From Endozoicomonas numazuensis (GTDB taxonomy: Bacteria > Pseudomonadota > Gammaproteobacteria > Pseudomonadales > Endozoicomonadaceae), in the NCBI RefSeq assembly GCF_000722635.1, contig NZ_JOKH01000001.1, positions 634,019 through 686,170 on the forward strand: a stretch of 52,152 nt of DNA. Direction: 5' to 3'. A program made the position numbers and the translations under genes. The notes beneath the pieces were generated by a model. It made no database searches and was not told the origin of the DNA. It saw only the letters and a list, made by a program, of their open reading frames with translations. Below, piece after piece: positions 37,811-47,060 of this stretch. Within the stretch, counting starts at the first letter, position 1. Every line of letters begins with the position of its first letter.

Positions 37811-39169
37811 ATGGTACAACAGCTACAACTGAGTATCGGAGACAAGGCATTTCAGGAACTTAATGAAGCCCTGGAGCACGGTGTTTCTCCTGAACTCAGG
37901 CGTATGCTGAACGGCCTCCCAGCCCCTGATGCAGCTCATTTGCTTGAATCCTCTCCCCCTAAACTTCGAAGCCTGCTCTGGCGCCTCATCGATCGAGAGA
38001 TGGAAGGCGATGTTTTACAGGAACTGAGTGATGAGGTTCGGCAGTTTTTCCTGGACAGAATGAATGTCGCCGAACTGAAAGCCATTACAGAAGGGCAGGA
38101 TGTCGATGACATTGCTGACCTCCTTCAACAGCTGCCTGGCACTATCACCCGTAAAGTGCTGGACTCTATGGACAGTCAGGATAGGCAACGGGTTGAAGTA
38201 GTCCTTTCTTATCCTGAAGATACTGCTGGCGGCCTGATGAATACCGATGTCATCACGATCCGTCCTAGCAGTACCCTTGATGTAGTTCTGCGATATCTAA
38301 GGCGGCATCAGGATATACCTGAAATGACGGATAGTCTTTTTGTCGTCAACCGCAGGGACGAATACATTGGTGCGCTGCCTTTATCAGTGCTTCTGACCAC
38401 GGACCCCTCAGCAACCGTCTTTGAAGTGATGCAAACTGACCTGAAACCTATTGCAGCCGACATGGAAGACAGTCAGGTAGCCCAGGTATTTGAACGGCGA
38501 GACCTGGTATCCGCTCCCGTCATTTCAGAAAATGGCCAGTTACTGGGGCGTATTACAATTGATGACGTTGTCGATGTTATCCGGGAAGAAGCCGAACACT
38601 CAATGATGAGCATGGCAGGTCTGGATGATGATGAAGACACCTTTGCCCCTGCATTAAAAACAGCCCGTCGACGCGCGGTCTGGCTGGGCATCAACCTTAT
38701 TACTGCATTTATAGCGGCTTCAGTAATAGGCATGTTTCAAGCGACTATAGACAAAGTGGTCGCATTAGCCGTGCTCATGCCTATTGTTGCAGGAATGGGC
38801 GGCAACGCTGGCGGCCAGGCTCTAACGCTCGTGATACGAGGGATGGCTCTTGGCCAGATCAGTCGAACCAACCTGAAATGGTTGCTCAGTCGTGAGCTAA
38901 TGGCAGGGTTTCTCAATGGCATACTCTGGGCAGCACTGGTTTCGCTGATCGCATATTTATGGTTTCGCGACCCTATTATTTCAATGGTCATCGCCTGTGC
39001 AATGGTTATTAATCTCAGTACAGCGGTTATCGTCGGTGCCAGTCTGCCAGTGATTCTCAAGTCTATGAAAATCGATCCCGCCTTAGCTGGTACCATAATA
39101 CTAACTACCGTTTCTGACGTGGTCGGCTTCCTTTCTTTTCTTGGTTTGGCGACTCTATTTTATAGCTAG
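37811..39169 (+). CDS. mgtE: MgtE-type magnesium transporter
   Basis: Homodimeric Mg2+ channel whose cytoplasmic domains close the pore when Mg2+ is plentiful. 452 residues from 37811, the usual size; an in-frame TTG at 37745 would add 22 residues with no better support. Layout: N domain of MgtE (about residues 15-115, with AAHLLESSPPKLRSLLWRLI and DDIADLLQQLP), two CBS domains (about 118-245) and five membrane helices at the C-terminus, including AVLMPIVAGMGGNAGGQALTLVIRGMALG, the pore motif. The TAG stop lies in the CTAG that borders the downstream MITE. Confidence 0.93.
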   Translation: MVQQLQLSIGDKAFQELNEALEHGVSPELRRMLNGLPAPDAAHLLESSPPKLRSLLWRLIDREMEGDVLQELSDEVRQFFLDRMNVAELKAITEGQDVDDIADLLQQLPGTITRKVLDSMDSQDRQRVEVVLSYPEDTAGGLMNTDVITIRPSSTLDVVLRYLRRHQDIPEMTDSLFVVNRRDEYIGALPLSVLLTTDPSATVFEVMQTDLKPIAADMEDSQVAQVFERRDLVSAPVISENGQLLGRITIDDVVDVIREEAEHSMMSMAGLDDDEDTFAPALKTARRRAVWLGINLITAFIAASVIGMFQATIDKVVALAVLMPIVAGMGGNAGGQALTLVIRGMALGQISRTNLKWLLSRELMAGFLNGILWAALVSLIAYLWFRDPIISMVIACAMVINLSTAVIVGASLPVILKSMKIDPALAGTIILTTVSDVVGFLSFLGLATLFYS

Positions 39170-39333
39170 GAGGCTGACCGAGAATAGCGTCCGAGCATAA
39201 AATTCAGTAGAACGAGTCAGCTTTTTTACTGAATTTGTGCGAATAGTTGACCTATTTAAGCAAATTCAGTGGAAAAGATGGCCGTTCTTTCTGGATTTTA
39301 GGCCGGGCTGTCTATTCTCGGTCAGCCTCCTAG
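39166..39333. mobile_element. small MITE-like element
   Basis: A 168-bp stretch bounded by perfect 22-bp inverted repeats, ctaggaggctgaccgagaat plus ag at 39166-39187 and its exact complement at 39312-39333. If the terminal CTAG on each side is the target duplication, the mobile part is 39170-39329 with 18-bp repeats; CTAG is a known target duplication of IS5-group elements. It encodes nothing. Confidence 0.75.
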
Positions 39334-39500
39334 TAACGTGTCAGCTCCCTAAATTAACTATCCCGCCCCTTCTTCGTATTTGTAAGAATTCTACAGCCCA
39401 TTATACAAACAATAATTTATATTCATTTTGAACTTTATCGTGCTTATATACTCAAAGCCACTTTACAACCTCATCTAAAGCCCAGGCAAAAAATAAAAAA

Positions 39501-41096
39501 ATGCATTATTTCAGAAACTTATTGCTGAGTTTGATATTGGCTCTGATCTCTCTTTCTGCTGTTTCAGAAATGGTTACTATTGATTACATATACGATAATC
39601 AAACCAAACCCTACAAACTTTTGGAAATAGACTCGGATCGATATAAAAAGCTCAACCAGACTCTGAATCAGTTCCTTAAATCTGCCTGTGTTACCAATAC
39701 TGAAGAGTGTGCCAATTCATCAGAGCTCCCTGCTTATCGCGAAGATTTTTTAAAACCAGATCAACTCTTCATCAGCTTGCGTAACCCGGCGAACAGACTT
39801 TTTTACTACACAAAGCTTCTGCCCTTGTTATTTCCTGAAAAAACGTCTGACCCGATGGCTGCAGCTTACTTTTCCAAAGCATTCCAGGGGCATGTTGAAG
39901 CCTGCGAAGATATCGTACAAGAAGTTGGCAGAAAACATTTTAAAGACTGGGTGATAGCCGTTTCTGATGTCAGGAAATATTTACCTTTACTAGCCAGGCT
40001 GGGTCAAAACCTGGTACGACTCTATGATCATACACATTTCACGCCACTCTTTTTAAGCAATACCCATGAACTCACTTATCTGTATCCGGTTTATGCCGTG
40101 AGTTCAGAAGAGAGAGATTCTACCTCAATCATCAGTACAGCCTTTTCGGATTGGATGAATGACTTAAACATCACTTCGCCCAGATATGTAAGACTTCCCG
40201 TAGAAACCGAGGCAGAGACCAAAGAGTCCGGTGTTTCATTAAGTCTGGAGCAACGAAAAAGCACACCCAATATTTCCAGAGATATTACAGAACAACTGAT
40301 CTATGTCATCCATCGCTCTGTCTTCAGAGACTGGCATCGATACCCTCTCCCTGTCTTTGTTGGTCATATCGAGCCTGAAATAGCCGACGTATATGCCAGC
40401 AGTGGTGGTTTTTTTGATTACGACATTCTGGGCGGGCAGTTTGTTCATGGCTACTTCTCTCATGTATTGCAACTAGCTCAGCTGAAGCAACACAATTTTC
40501 CTCAACAGGCCCTACCGCACTTTAATCATCGTTGCTGGGGACGAATGTTCGAAAAAAAGAATGCCACACTTTGGCACTCTGCAGCCAGATTTACTTTGTC
40601 AGAAGAGCAGAGCATTGTTTTCTACAACCCTGTTTTAGGCAGCTCTCCAGACACCCTTCAGGAGCTTCTCTCACAACACTTTTTTTCCGATATGATCAAC
40701 AGCGCTATTGCTGAAAGCAACCCTGATTTGATTAATTATTTATTCTCATTACTGAATGTCAGCTCTATTAAAGAACTGGTTCAAATAAAAAATGCGCTTA
40801 TAGCGATAGAAAACTCAATCAACCAGCATAACTACAACAGCTGGCACCAGGCCAGTGACTCATTAAGAGCAACTCAGGCAGGTAACGAGTTTATCAATGA
40901 GAACAAACTTTACATCGATGAAAAGAAGCTGGTATCAAACTTCAATAATAAAATGATGCTTGCACCCAGAGATTCATTTCTGGAAGAACTGGATTTGTCC
41001 AAGTATGAGATACTTTATTTAAACCCTTCCAATACTTCTTTCATTTATCAGCTTTGGCACTGGCCTAAAGAGTGGGATACAGTTGAATTTAAATAG
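39501..41096 (+). CDS. large exported protein of unknown function
   Basis: A 531-residue protein with a clear signal peptide (about residues 5-22, RNLLLSLILALISLSAVS). I recognise no family. Visible features are aromatic- and His-rich segments such as YLYPVYAVSS near residue 195, GGQFVHGYFSHVLQLAQL near residue 312 and HRCWGRMFEKKNATLWH near residue 345, and a C-terminal LWHWPKEWDTVEF. Few cysteines, no membrane helix after the signal, no repeats. Base composition is AT-richer than neighbouring housekeeping genes, suggesting an acquired or lineage-specific gene. It stands alone between the MITE and pmbA. Confidence 0.75.
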   Translation: MHYFRNLLLSLILALISLSAVSEMVTIDYIYDNQTKPYKLLEIDSDRYKKLNQTLNQFLKSACVTNTEECANSSELPAYREDFLKPDQLFISLRNPANRLFYYTKLLPLLFPEKTSDPMAAAYFSKAFQGHVEACEDIVQEVGRKHFKDWVIAVSDVRKYLPLLARLGQNLVRLYDHTHFTPLFLSNTHELTYLYPVYAVSSEERDSTSIISTAFSDWMNDLNITSPRYVRLPVETEAETKESGVSLSLEQRKSTPNISRDITEQLIYVIHRSVFRDWHRYPLPVFVGHIEPEIADVYASSGGFFDYDILGGQFVHGYFSHVLQLAQLKQHNFPQQALPHFNHRCWGRMFEKKNATLWHSAARFTLSEEQSIVFYNPVLGSSPDTLQELLSQHFFSDMINSAIAESNPDLINYLFSLLNVSSIKELVQIKNALIAIENSINQHNYNSWHQASDSLRATQAGNEFINENKLYIDEKKLVSNFNNKMMLAPRDSFLEELDLSKYEILYLNPSNTSFIYQLWHWPKEWDTVEFK

Positions 41097-41137
41097 AAGA
41101 AAAGGGGCCGAAAAACAACAGCATTTTAAAAACAGTA

Positions 41138-41162
41138 TGAGGCATATCCAGGATATGCCTCA
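41138..41162. terminator. bidirectional hairpin between the exported-protein gene and pmbA
   Basis: tgaggcatatcc (41138-41149) pairs with ggatatgcctca (41151-41162), essentially a 25-base perfect palindrome. It lies between two converging genes. Confidence 0.65.
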
Positions 41163-41176
41163 TAAATACATGGGCA

Positions 41177-42532
41177 TTATTTCCCAGCCAGAGTCATCTC
41201 ACTGATCAGAACAGAGCCTGTCTGAATATTGCCTCTTCGATCGTAATCATTACCTGCGGCAACAATATTCATAAACATATCCTTAAGAGAGCCTGCAATA
41301 GTCACTTCTGAAACCGGGTACTGGATTATGCCATTTTCGACCCAGTAACCACCTGCTCCTCTGGAGTAATCACCCGTTACAGTATTGACCCCCTGCCCCA
41401 TCAATTCAGTGACCAGAAGACCTGTTCCCATCTGTTTAAGCAGCTCTTCCTTACCATCGGCATTGCTATCCAAAAATAGATTATTTACACCTCCTGAATT
41501 GGCTGTGCTCTCCATCCCCAGCTTACGGGCTGAATAAGTGCCCAGGAGATAGTGGGTCAAAATCCCTTCAGAGATAAAGTCCTTGGACCGGGTCGCAAGA
41601 CCATCATTATCAAAACTGGCTGACCCCAGGGCTTTCTTCAAATGTGGTTGTTCATGGATACGCACCCAATCTGGAAAGATCTGCTTCCCCAGGTGATCGA
41701 GCAAGAATGAAGCCTGTCGATACAAACTACCACCACTGATCGCTCCAAGAAGGTGCGAAACAAGACCTGAAGCCACTTCAGGTGAAAACAGAACCGGTAC
41801 CTGGCCTGTGGGCACTTTTCTGGCACCGAGACGCTCAACTGTTCTTTCAGCCGCCTTGCGGCCCACCTCTGATGCAGACTCCAGATCATTACCATCACGA
41901 GCGACGGTGTACCAATAATCTCTCTGCATATCACCGGATTGCTCACCGATCAGGACACAACTGAGACTATGACGACTGGAAATATAACTGCCCATAAAAC
42001 CATGACTGTTGCCGTAAACACGACAACCTTGGTGTGTACCGACATTAGCACCGTCTGAATTCTTGATCTTGTTGCTAAACGTTCTACCTGCGTCTTCACA
42101 TTTTAAAGCCAACTCTATGGCTTCTTCTGCATCGACGCCCCAAGGATGATAAAGATCCAAATCAGGCAGTTCAGTTGCCATCAGTTCAGCATCTGCAAGA
42201 CCTGCACAGGGGTCATCGGAAGCATACCCTGCGATATCACAGGCAGCCTTTACGGTTTCTCTAATAGCTTCGGGCGTACTGTCAGAAGTACTGGCAGAAC
42301 CTTTTTTCCTGCCCTGATAAACGGTGATACCAAACCCTTGATCCCGGTTAAACTCGACCGTCTCTACATCCCCCATCCGAACACCGACCGAAAGCCCTGC
42401 ATCCAGGCTAACACCCACTTCACAAGCATCAGCCCCCTGGCGACGAGCCTCATCCAGAATATCACTGACGAGGGTCTTCAAACGGCCCTCTTCAGAGCGG
42501 GGATCAAGTACAGCCTTGGTTTTATCACCCAT
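41177..42532 (-). CDS. pmbA: metalloprotease PmbA/TldE
   Basis: Non-catalytic partner of TldD in the TldD/TldE protease that degrades antitoxin CcdA and matures microcin-type peptides. 451 residues against 450 in E. coli. Family segments are GFGITVYQGRKKGSASTSD near residue 65, ELPDLDLYHPWGVDAEEAIELA, PVLFSPEVASGLVSHLLGAISGG near residue 245 and NNLFLDSNADGKEELLKQMGTGLLV near residue 345. The HExxxH zinc motif of TldD is absent, as expected for PmbA. GCAGGAAG precedes the ATG at 42532. Beside darP, as in many gammaproteobacteria. Confidence 0.96.
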   Translation of the reverse strand: MGDKTKAVLDPRSEEGRLKTLVSDILDEARRQGADACEVGVSLDAGLSVGVRMGDVETVEFNRDQGFGITVYQGRKKGSASTSDSTPEAIRETVKAACDIAGYASDDPCAGLADAELMATELPDLDLYHPWGVDAEEAIELALKCEDAGRTFSNKIKNSDGANVGTHQGCRVYGNSHGFMGSYISSRHSLSCVLIGEQSGDMQRDYWYTVARDGNDLESASEVGRKAAERTVERLGARKVPTGQVPVLFSPEVASGLVSHLLGAISGGSLYRQASFLLDHLGKQIFPDWVRIHEQPHLKKALGSASFDNDGLATRSKDFISEGILTHYLLGTYSARKLGMESTANSGGVNNLFLDSNADGKEELLKQMGTGLLVTELMGQGVNTVTGDYSRGAGGYWVENGIIQYPVSEVTIAGSLKDMFMNIVAAGNDYDRRGNIQTGSVLISEMTLAGK

Positions 42533-42732
42533 GAACTTCCTGCCTTCCAGAATTATTCGTGTATATCCTATTGTGCCGTGCACAGTCATAAAAAAACAAA
42601 CGATTTACCATGAAAGTACTGCCTTGAAAGAATCGCCTCATTATTTAGCAAGAACGAAGACTCTACGCCACTCATGGCTGAATGATCTTAACTGGAGTAA
42701 AATGGCAGCATCTCTTTGAATAGACCCCAATC

Positions 42733-43260
42733 ATGTCAGATCAAGACCCCTACGAATTTGAAGATGACGCTGAAGAAATTATTTTTGTCAGCAAATCTGA
42801 GCTCAAGCGCGATATGGATGAGCTCAAAGCTATTGGCTCCCGCTTGATGGAAATGAAGCCAGTCATGCTGGATAAGCTGCCCCTGAATGACAGACTCAGG
42901 GAAGCGCTCGATGAAAGTAAACGCATAAAAAGCTACAATGCCCGCAAGCGGCATTTAGGTTTCATTGGCAAGCTGATGCGAGATCAGGATCTGGAGCCCA
43001 TTCAGAAATTTCTCGACAGCCTCGATTCTAACAGCGAAGAGTACAATCGTCGTTTTCACCAGCTGGAACGCTGGCGGGATCGCCTGATTAACGAAGGCCA
43101 TGATGTTTTGACAGAATACCTGGAAAAATATCCTTCAGCCGATCATCAGCATATCCGTCAGCTGGTGCGTAACGCTCAGAAAGAAGCAAAACAGGAGAAA
43201 TCGCCTGCTGCTTCCAGAAAACTGTTCAAATACCTGAGAGAAGTGGACGAAGAGCATTGA
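42733..43260 (+). CDS. darP: ribosome-associated protein DarP (YjgA)
   Basis: A 175-residue dual-action large-subunit assembly protein (DUF615) acting late in 50S assembly. Characteristic segments are FVSKSELKRDMDELKAIGSRLMEM near residue 18 and SKRIKSYNARKRHLGFIGKLMRD near residue 64, with a basic, helical C-terminal half (QLERWRDRLINEG). Acidic N-terminus (about residues 3-16). Divergent from pmbA. Confidence 0.95.
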   Translation: MSDQDPYEFEDDAEEIIFVSKSELKRDMDELKAIGSRLMEMKPVMLDKLPLNDRLREALDESKRIKSYNARKRHLGFIGKLMRDQDLEPIQKFLDSLDSNSEEYNRRFHQLERWRDRLINEGHDVLTEYLEKYPSADHQHIRQLVRNAQKEAKQEKSPAASRKLFKYLREVDEEH

Positions 43261-43271
43261 CCCGATAATCC

Positions 43272-43298
43272 AACAGGGTGTCAGGAGACACCTTGTTA
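43272..43298. terminator. bidirectional terminator between darP and the phosphodiesterase gene
   Basis: acagggtgtc (43273-43282) pairs with gacaccttgt (43287-43296) around agga, with one G-T pair. It lies between converging stop codons. Confidence 0.6.
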
Positions 43299-44009
43299 CT
43301 CCAGAACACCCGGGTTATCCGTAAAAACCCCACAAACGCCCCAGCTCTTCAACTGACTGGCCAGTGCTTTGTCATTAACGGTATAACAATACAACTCGTA
43401 CCCAGCCTTACTCACTTCACCAGCCTTTTCCTCTTTCAGTTTTTTAGCATTTACATGAATGGTTGTTGCACCTACTTGTCTGGCTTTATGTTTCCAGTTT
43501 CGTGGTAAGGATTCAAACAGACACCCAATCCGGCTAGCAGCCCTCGCCCGATACAAAACCAGTGCTTTATGATTAAAACTGGAAACCAGCAACTGCTCTT
43601 CGGGAAAACTCGCCGCTTCCAGTGCTGCAACCACCTTTTCAACCAGAAGTTTTAAATCACAACGATTAGGTTTTAACTCAAGATTCAACCCCAGCTTCAA
43701 CTGTTTGATCAGCATCAGGGCTTCAATCAAGGTCGGAACCTTCTCTTCTTTGAATGCTTCAGAGAACCAGCTCCCAGCGTCCAGCTCCCCTACCTGATCC
43801 AGACTCTTTTTCTTAAGATGACCTTGTCCCGATGTAGTTCGATCCATTTTCGGGTCATGAAACAGCACAGCTGAGCCATCACCTAACAGGGTGACATCCA
43901 GCTCTATCCACTTCAGCCCGAGATCTGCAGCTTTTTGTATACCTGCTAATGTATTTTCAGGAGCCAGTGCCGCCACTCCACGATGCCCAATCACTGAATC
44001 CATGTACAT
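43296..44009 (-). CDS. ugpQ: glycerophosphodiester phosphodiesterase
   Basis: Hydrolyses glycerophosphodiesters from phospholipid turnover to sn-glycerol 3-phosphate and alcohols. 237 residues and no signal peptide, so the cytoplasmic UgpQ type. Active-site segments: VIGHRGVAALAPENTLAGI near residue 7 (catalytic His, then Glu), WIELDVTLLGDGSAVLFHDPKMDRTT near residue 34 (E-x-D metal ligands and second His) and NLELKPN near residue 113. The C-terminus ends VCGVFTDNPGVL, typical of the family. GGAGAG precedes the start. Confidence 0.94.
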   Translation of the reverse strand: MYMDSVIGHRGVAALAPENTLAGIQKAADLGLKWIELDVTLLGDGSAVLFHDPKMDRTTSGQGHLKKKSLDQVGELDAGSWFSEAFKEEKVPTLIEALMLIKQLKLGLNLELKPNRCDLKLLVEKVVAALEAASFPEEQLLVSSFNHKALVLYRARAASRIGCLFESLPRNWKHKARQVGATTIHVNAKKLKEEKAGEVSKAGYELYCYTVNDKALASQLKSWGVCGVFTDNPGVLE

Positions 44010-44108
44010 ACGTTTTACTCTCCAAAACCAGCCGATTTACTCGTCTAATATTATCCTTTTATTTACCGTAAAGAATATTTTGCTTTCTCATTTTTCGTAT
44101 TCGAGGGT

Positions 44109-44150
44109 AGAGAAAAATATTTTTTCTCATGGCTATTTTGCAGCAGAAAA
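44109..44150 (+). promoter_or_regulatory. hairpin related to the hisG-hisD repeat, upstream of the kinase gene
   Basis: The segment tattttttctcatggctatt continues into ttgcagcagaaaaa. It has a ctcatggct core flanked by T-rich and A-rich arms, like the attttccgctcatggctgtt unit of the hisG-hisD array. The resemblance is seen by eye and the role is unknown. Confidence 0.4.
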
Positions 44151-44618
44151 ACGTTTGCACTATGAACAATTGTTATTGGGGGTCTCACGATGCAAGAAGT
44201 TCTACTCAGTATTGATGTAGGAACAGCCAGCTTACGATCTGCTCTGGTTACCCCTTTCTGCCATATACTGGCCATTGATATCCACCCTCTTAGGTTATGG
44301 CAGTCCTCGGGTAGGATGGAACAATCGTCTGATAATATCTTTAACAGCCCTATTCTTTCCGTCAAACAACTGATTTCCCAACACCCTGAGCCTGTTCGCA
44401 CCCTGGCCATAGGTATTGATGCCACGGCGTCTCAGGTTTTACTCAACCATTCGCTAAAACCACTCCATCTACCCGGCAACCCCGAAGCCAATATTCTTGG
44501 CTGGATGGACCACCGTGCACAGCCGCAGTCTGTGATCATTAATGAACGGTTCAAGTCGCACACACATCAGGATCTGCCAAGCAAACAGATACCTGAAATG
44601 AGCCTTTCCAAAATACTT

Positions 44619-45661
44619 CCTGATTACCACCTTACCTAAGCCCACTAAAAACCAGATAACCGTCTAAACTGACGACAATGGTTTCCGGCCTGTATGAGGT
44701 GTGTCATGGCCAAGAATAAGATTCAGTTTCAGTAAGGGTTGAGTCTGATTCAGTTTTTCGAACTTTATAATGAAGAATCGAAATGTCGGGATCAGTTCTT
44801 TCAGTGGCGCTGGCCTACCGGGTTTGAGTGTCCAATGTGCAAGTCAAAAGAACATTGTGTTCTCAAGACTCGTGAACTGTACCAGTGCAATCGCTGTCAT
44901 CACCAGACTTCTCTGACCACTGGCACCATCATGGAATCGACCAAGCTCTCTTTCAAAACCTGGTTTCTGGCCATGTTTCTCATGACACAGACCAAAAATG
45001 GAATCTCTGCCTTGGAATTGTCACGCCAGCTGGGCATCTCTTACAACGCTTCATGGCGCTTGAAACATAAGCTCATGCAAGTGATGAAAGAGCGTGACGA
45101 CAGCCATCCACTCACAGATGATGTACAAATCGATGATGCCTATTGGGGAGGTGAAAAGCATGGCGGCAAACGCAGTCAAGGCTCAGAAAACAAGCATCCC
45201 TTTGTGGCAGCAGTACAGACAAACGATGACGGGCACCCACAGTACATGCGACTCAGTATGGTCACCCGCTTTCGTAAGAAAGAGCTGGAGCTGTGGGCAC
45301 AGAAACACCTCGCCGGTAGCCCTTGCTGAGTAGTCAGTGATGGTCTGGGAGCCTTCAAAGGCATTGCTGATACGGGGCATCAGCACACAGCTATCGTGAC
45401 AGGTGGCGGCCACGAATCGGTCACCAACGAGCTGTTTACCTGGGTTAATACGATGATTGGTAACGTTAAGAATTCACTTAAGGGTAGCTACCACAGCATC
45501 AATCCGAAGCACCTACCACGATACCTTGCAGAGTTCTGCTACCGGTTTAATCGACGATACGATATGAAAGCCATGCTATCCCGCTTGAGTTATATAGCTG
45601 CACGAACGTGCCCTATACCAGAAAGACTCCTCAAGATAGCTGAGGCACAGTGGTAATCAGG
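44619..45661 (+). mobile_element. IS1595-family insertion sequence
   Basis: A 1043-bp element. Inverted repeats begin CCTGATTACCAC at both ends (12 perfect pairs). The 8-bp target duplication AAATACTT lies at 44611-44618 and 45662-45669. The size, the 8-bp duplication and the ISXO2-like transposase all fit the IS1595 family. Confidence 0.92.
44739..45656 (+). pseudogene. IS1595-family (ISXO2-like) transposase with an in-frame stop
   Basis: A transposase of about 305 residues. N-terminal zinc ribbon: FECPMCKSKEHCVLKTRELYQCNRCHH in outline (four Cys in two CxxC pairs). The ISXO2-like DDE-type domain follows, with VQIDDAYWGGEKHG near residue 130 and VVSDGLGAFKG near residue 198. A TGA at 45327-45329 interrupts the frame between GSPC and VVSDG; the frame then continues unchanged to HLPRYLAEFCYRFNRRYD and the stop at 45656. 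A single C-to-T change (CGA to TGA) would explain it. The element is probably immobile on its own unless the stop is read through. Confidence 0.85.
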
Positions 45662-46830
45662 AAATACTTTGGCTTAAGCAAACGCACCCTGATCTCTGGT
45701 CGCAATGCGGTTTAATTCTTGACCTTTATGATTTCCTTTGCTGGAAGCCCAGTGGAAAGCTGACCAGAACCTCATACTCAATGGTTATGCAGGACTCGAT
45801 AGACATTCTAAAGACACTGGATGTTTATAAGCCTGAAATAAGACAAGGCACAATGCTTCCTATAGGAGCACCCATTCCTGGTGGCTTGAATCCATCCTCA
45901 GCCAGCGCTATGGAACTGCCCGTTGGAACTCCCATAGCTACCGGCATTGTTGATGGCTTAGGCGGCAGTCTGGCATCACTGGATCCCTTACAAGCAAAGT
46001 CTAACCCCGTTCCTATAGAAAACAGGCTCAGTATAGTGGTAGGTACTTCGACCATTTATATAGCCAGCAGCCAATCGGCAAAAACGATAGAAGGGGCATG
46101 GGGACCTATACCTTCTGCTCTGGGTGGTATTTATCACAACATCGTAGGGCAATCTGCGGCAGGCGCATTGATTGATCATATTGTCAGCAGCCATCCTGCC
46201 CACGCTATCGCCATAGATGAATCAGTAGAAAGGCAGCAAACCATTTCCCATTACCTCAACGAAACACTGAAAAGCATGGCTGAAAAAGGCCAGAGCCTAT
46301 CCATGTTAACTCACGACATCCATCTTTTACCTTATTTTGCTGGTAACCGCTGCCCCAAAATGGATATGAGCCTGAAAGAGATGGTAATTGGATTGGAACT
46401 TGATAAGAGCATCGAAAACCTCGCGCTAACATACCTGGCTTGCATTCAAGCCATTGCATTGGGTGCCAGACACAATATAGAGCTTCTTACACAGCATGGT
46501 TACCATTTTACGGAGCTACGCCCCTGTGGAGGACTGGCTAAGAATCCGCTGTTTATACAAGAACACGTCAATATAGCAGGCATTCAAGCTAAAATGCCTC
46601 AAGAGCCTGATTGCATGTTACTGTCAAGTGCTTTGGTAGCATCCGTAGCATGTGGAGTGTTCGCTTCCATAGAAGACGCGATACAAGTCATGAGTCATCA
46701 AAAAGAAACCGTTTACCCAGATACATCACTTAAAGAATATTACGACAGAAAATACAGGTTTTTTCTTGAACTGTATGAAGATCAGCAGAAGTACAGGAAG
46801 ATAATGAACAGGTAGTGCAGATACAAAAAA

Positions 46831-46856
46831 AAAGCCTGACTTAAAAGTCAGGCTTT
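46831..46856. terminator. bidirectional terminator between the kinase gene and tRNA-His
   Basis: aagcctgact (46832-46841) pairs with agtcaggctt (46846-46855) around taaa, with A-runs before and T-runs after, so it works on both strands. Confidence 0.9.
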
Positions 46857-46863
46857 TTAAAAG

Positions 46864-46940
46864 TGGGGTGGACGATGGGGTTCGAACCCACGACCACCGG
46901 AATCACAATCCGGGGCTCTACCAACTGAGCTACGCCCACC
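46864..46940 (-). tRNA. tRNA-His (GTG)
   Basis: Minus strand, 77 nt including an encoded CCA. The anticodon arm is ccgga-ttgtgat-tccgg with anticodon GTG. D arm agctcagttggtagagc and T arm gtgggttcgaaccccat are canonical. The 5' end has the extra G typical of tRNA-His (ggtgggcg), opposite the discriminator C (ccaccCCA). Confidence 0.97.
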
Positions 46941-47060
46941 ACTTCTTTGCTTCGGGGAAGAGATGTCATCCCTGAAGACGCGGCTGATTATAAGGAAAGC
47001 CGGCCTCCTTGCAAGAAAAAAATAGCACTTCAGGTAAAAACCGAAACCTTTTGCCCCTTC

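Larger units (their letters stand above)
44190..46815 (+). pseudogene. FGGY-family carbohydrate kinase, interrupted by an IS1595-family element
   Basis: A sugar kinase of about 524 residues, split after residue 143 by the element at 44619-45661. N-terminal half: LSIDVGTASLRSALV (phosphate-1 motif), IGIDATASQVLL and LGWMDHRAQPQS, all typical of the D-ribulokinase-like FGGY branch. C-terminal half: MLPIGAPIPGGLN, LPVGTPIATGIVDGLGGSL, VGTSTIYIASS and CGGLAKNPLFIQE (adenosine motif). Removing the element and one AAATACTT copy joins ATACTT to TGGCTT and gives one continuous frame (KILWLKQTHPDLW) with no other damage. The break is therefore the only visible lesion. The substrate is unknown; ribulose or another pentulose is likely. 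Confidence 0.9.
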
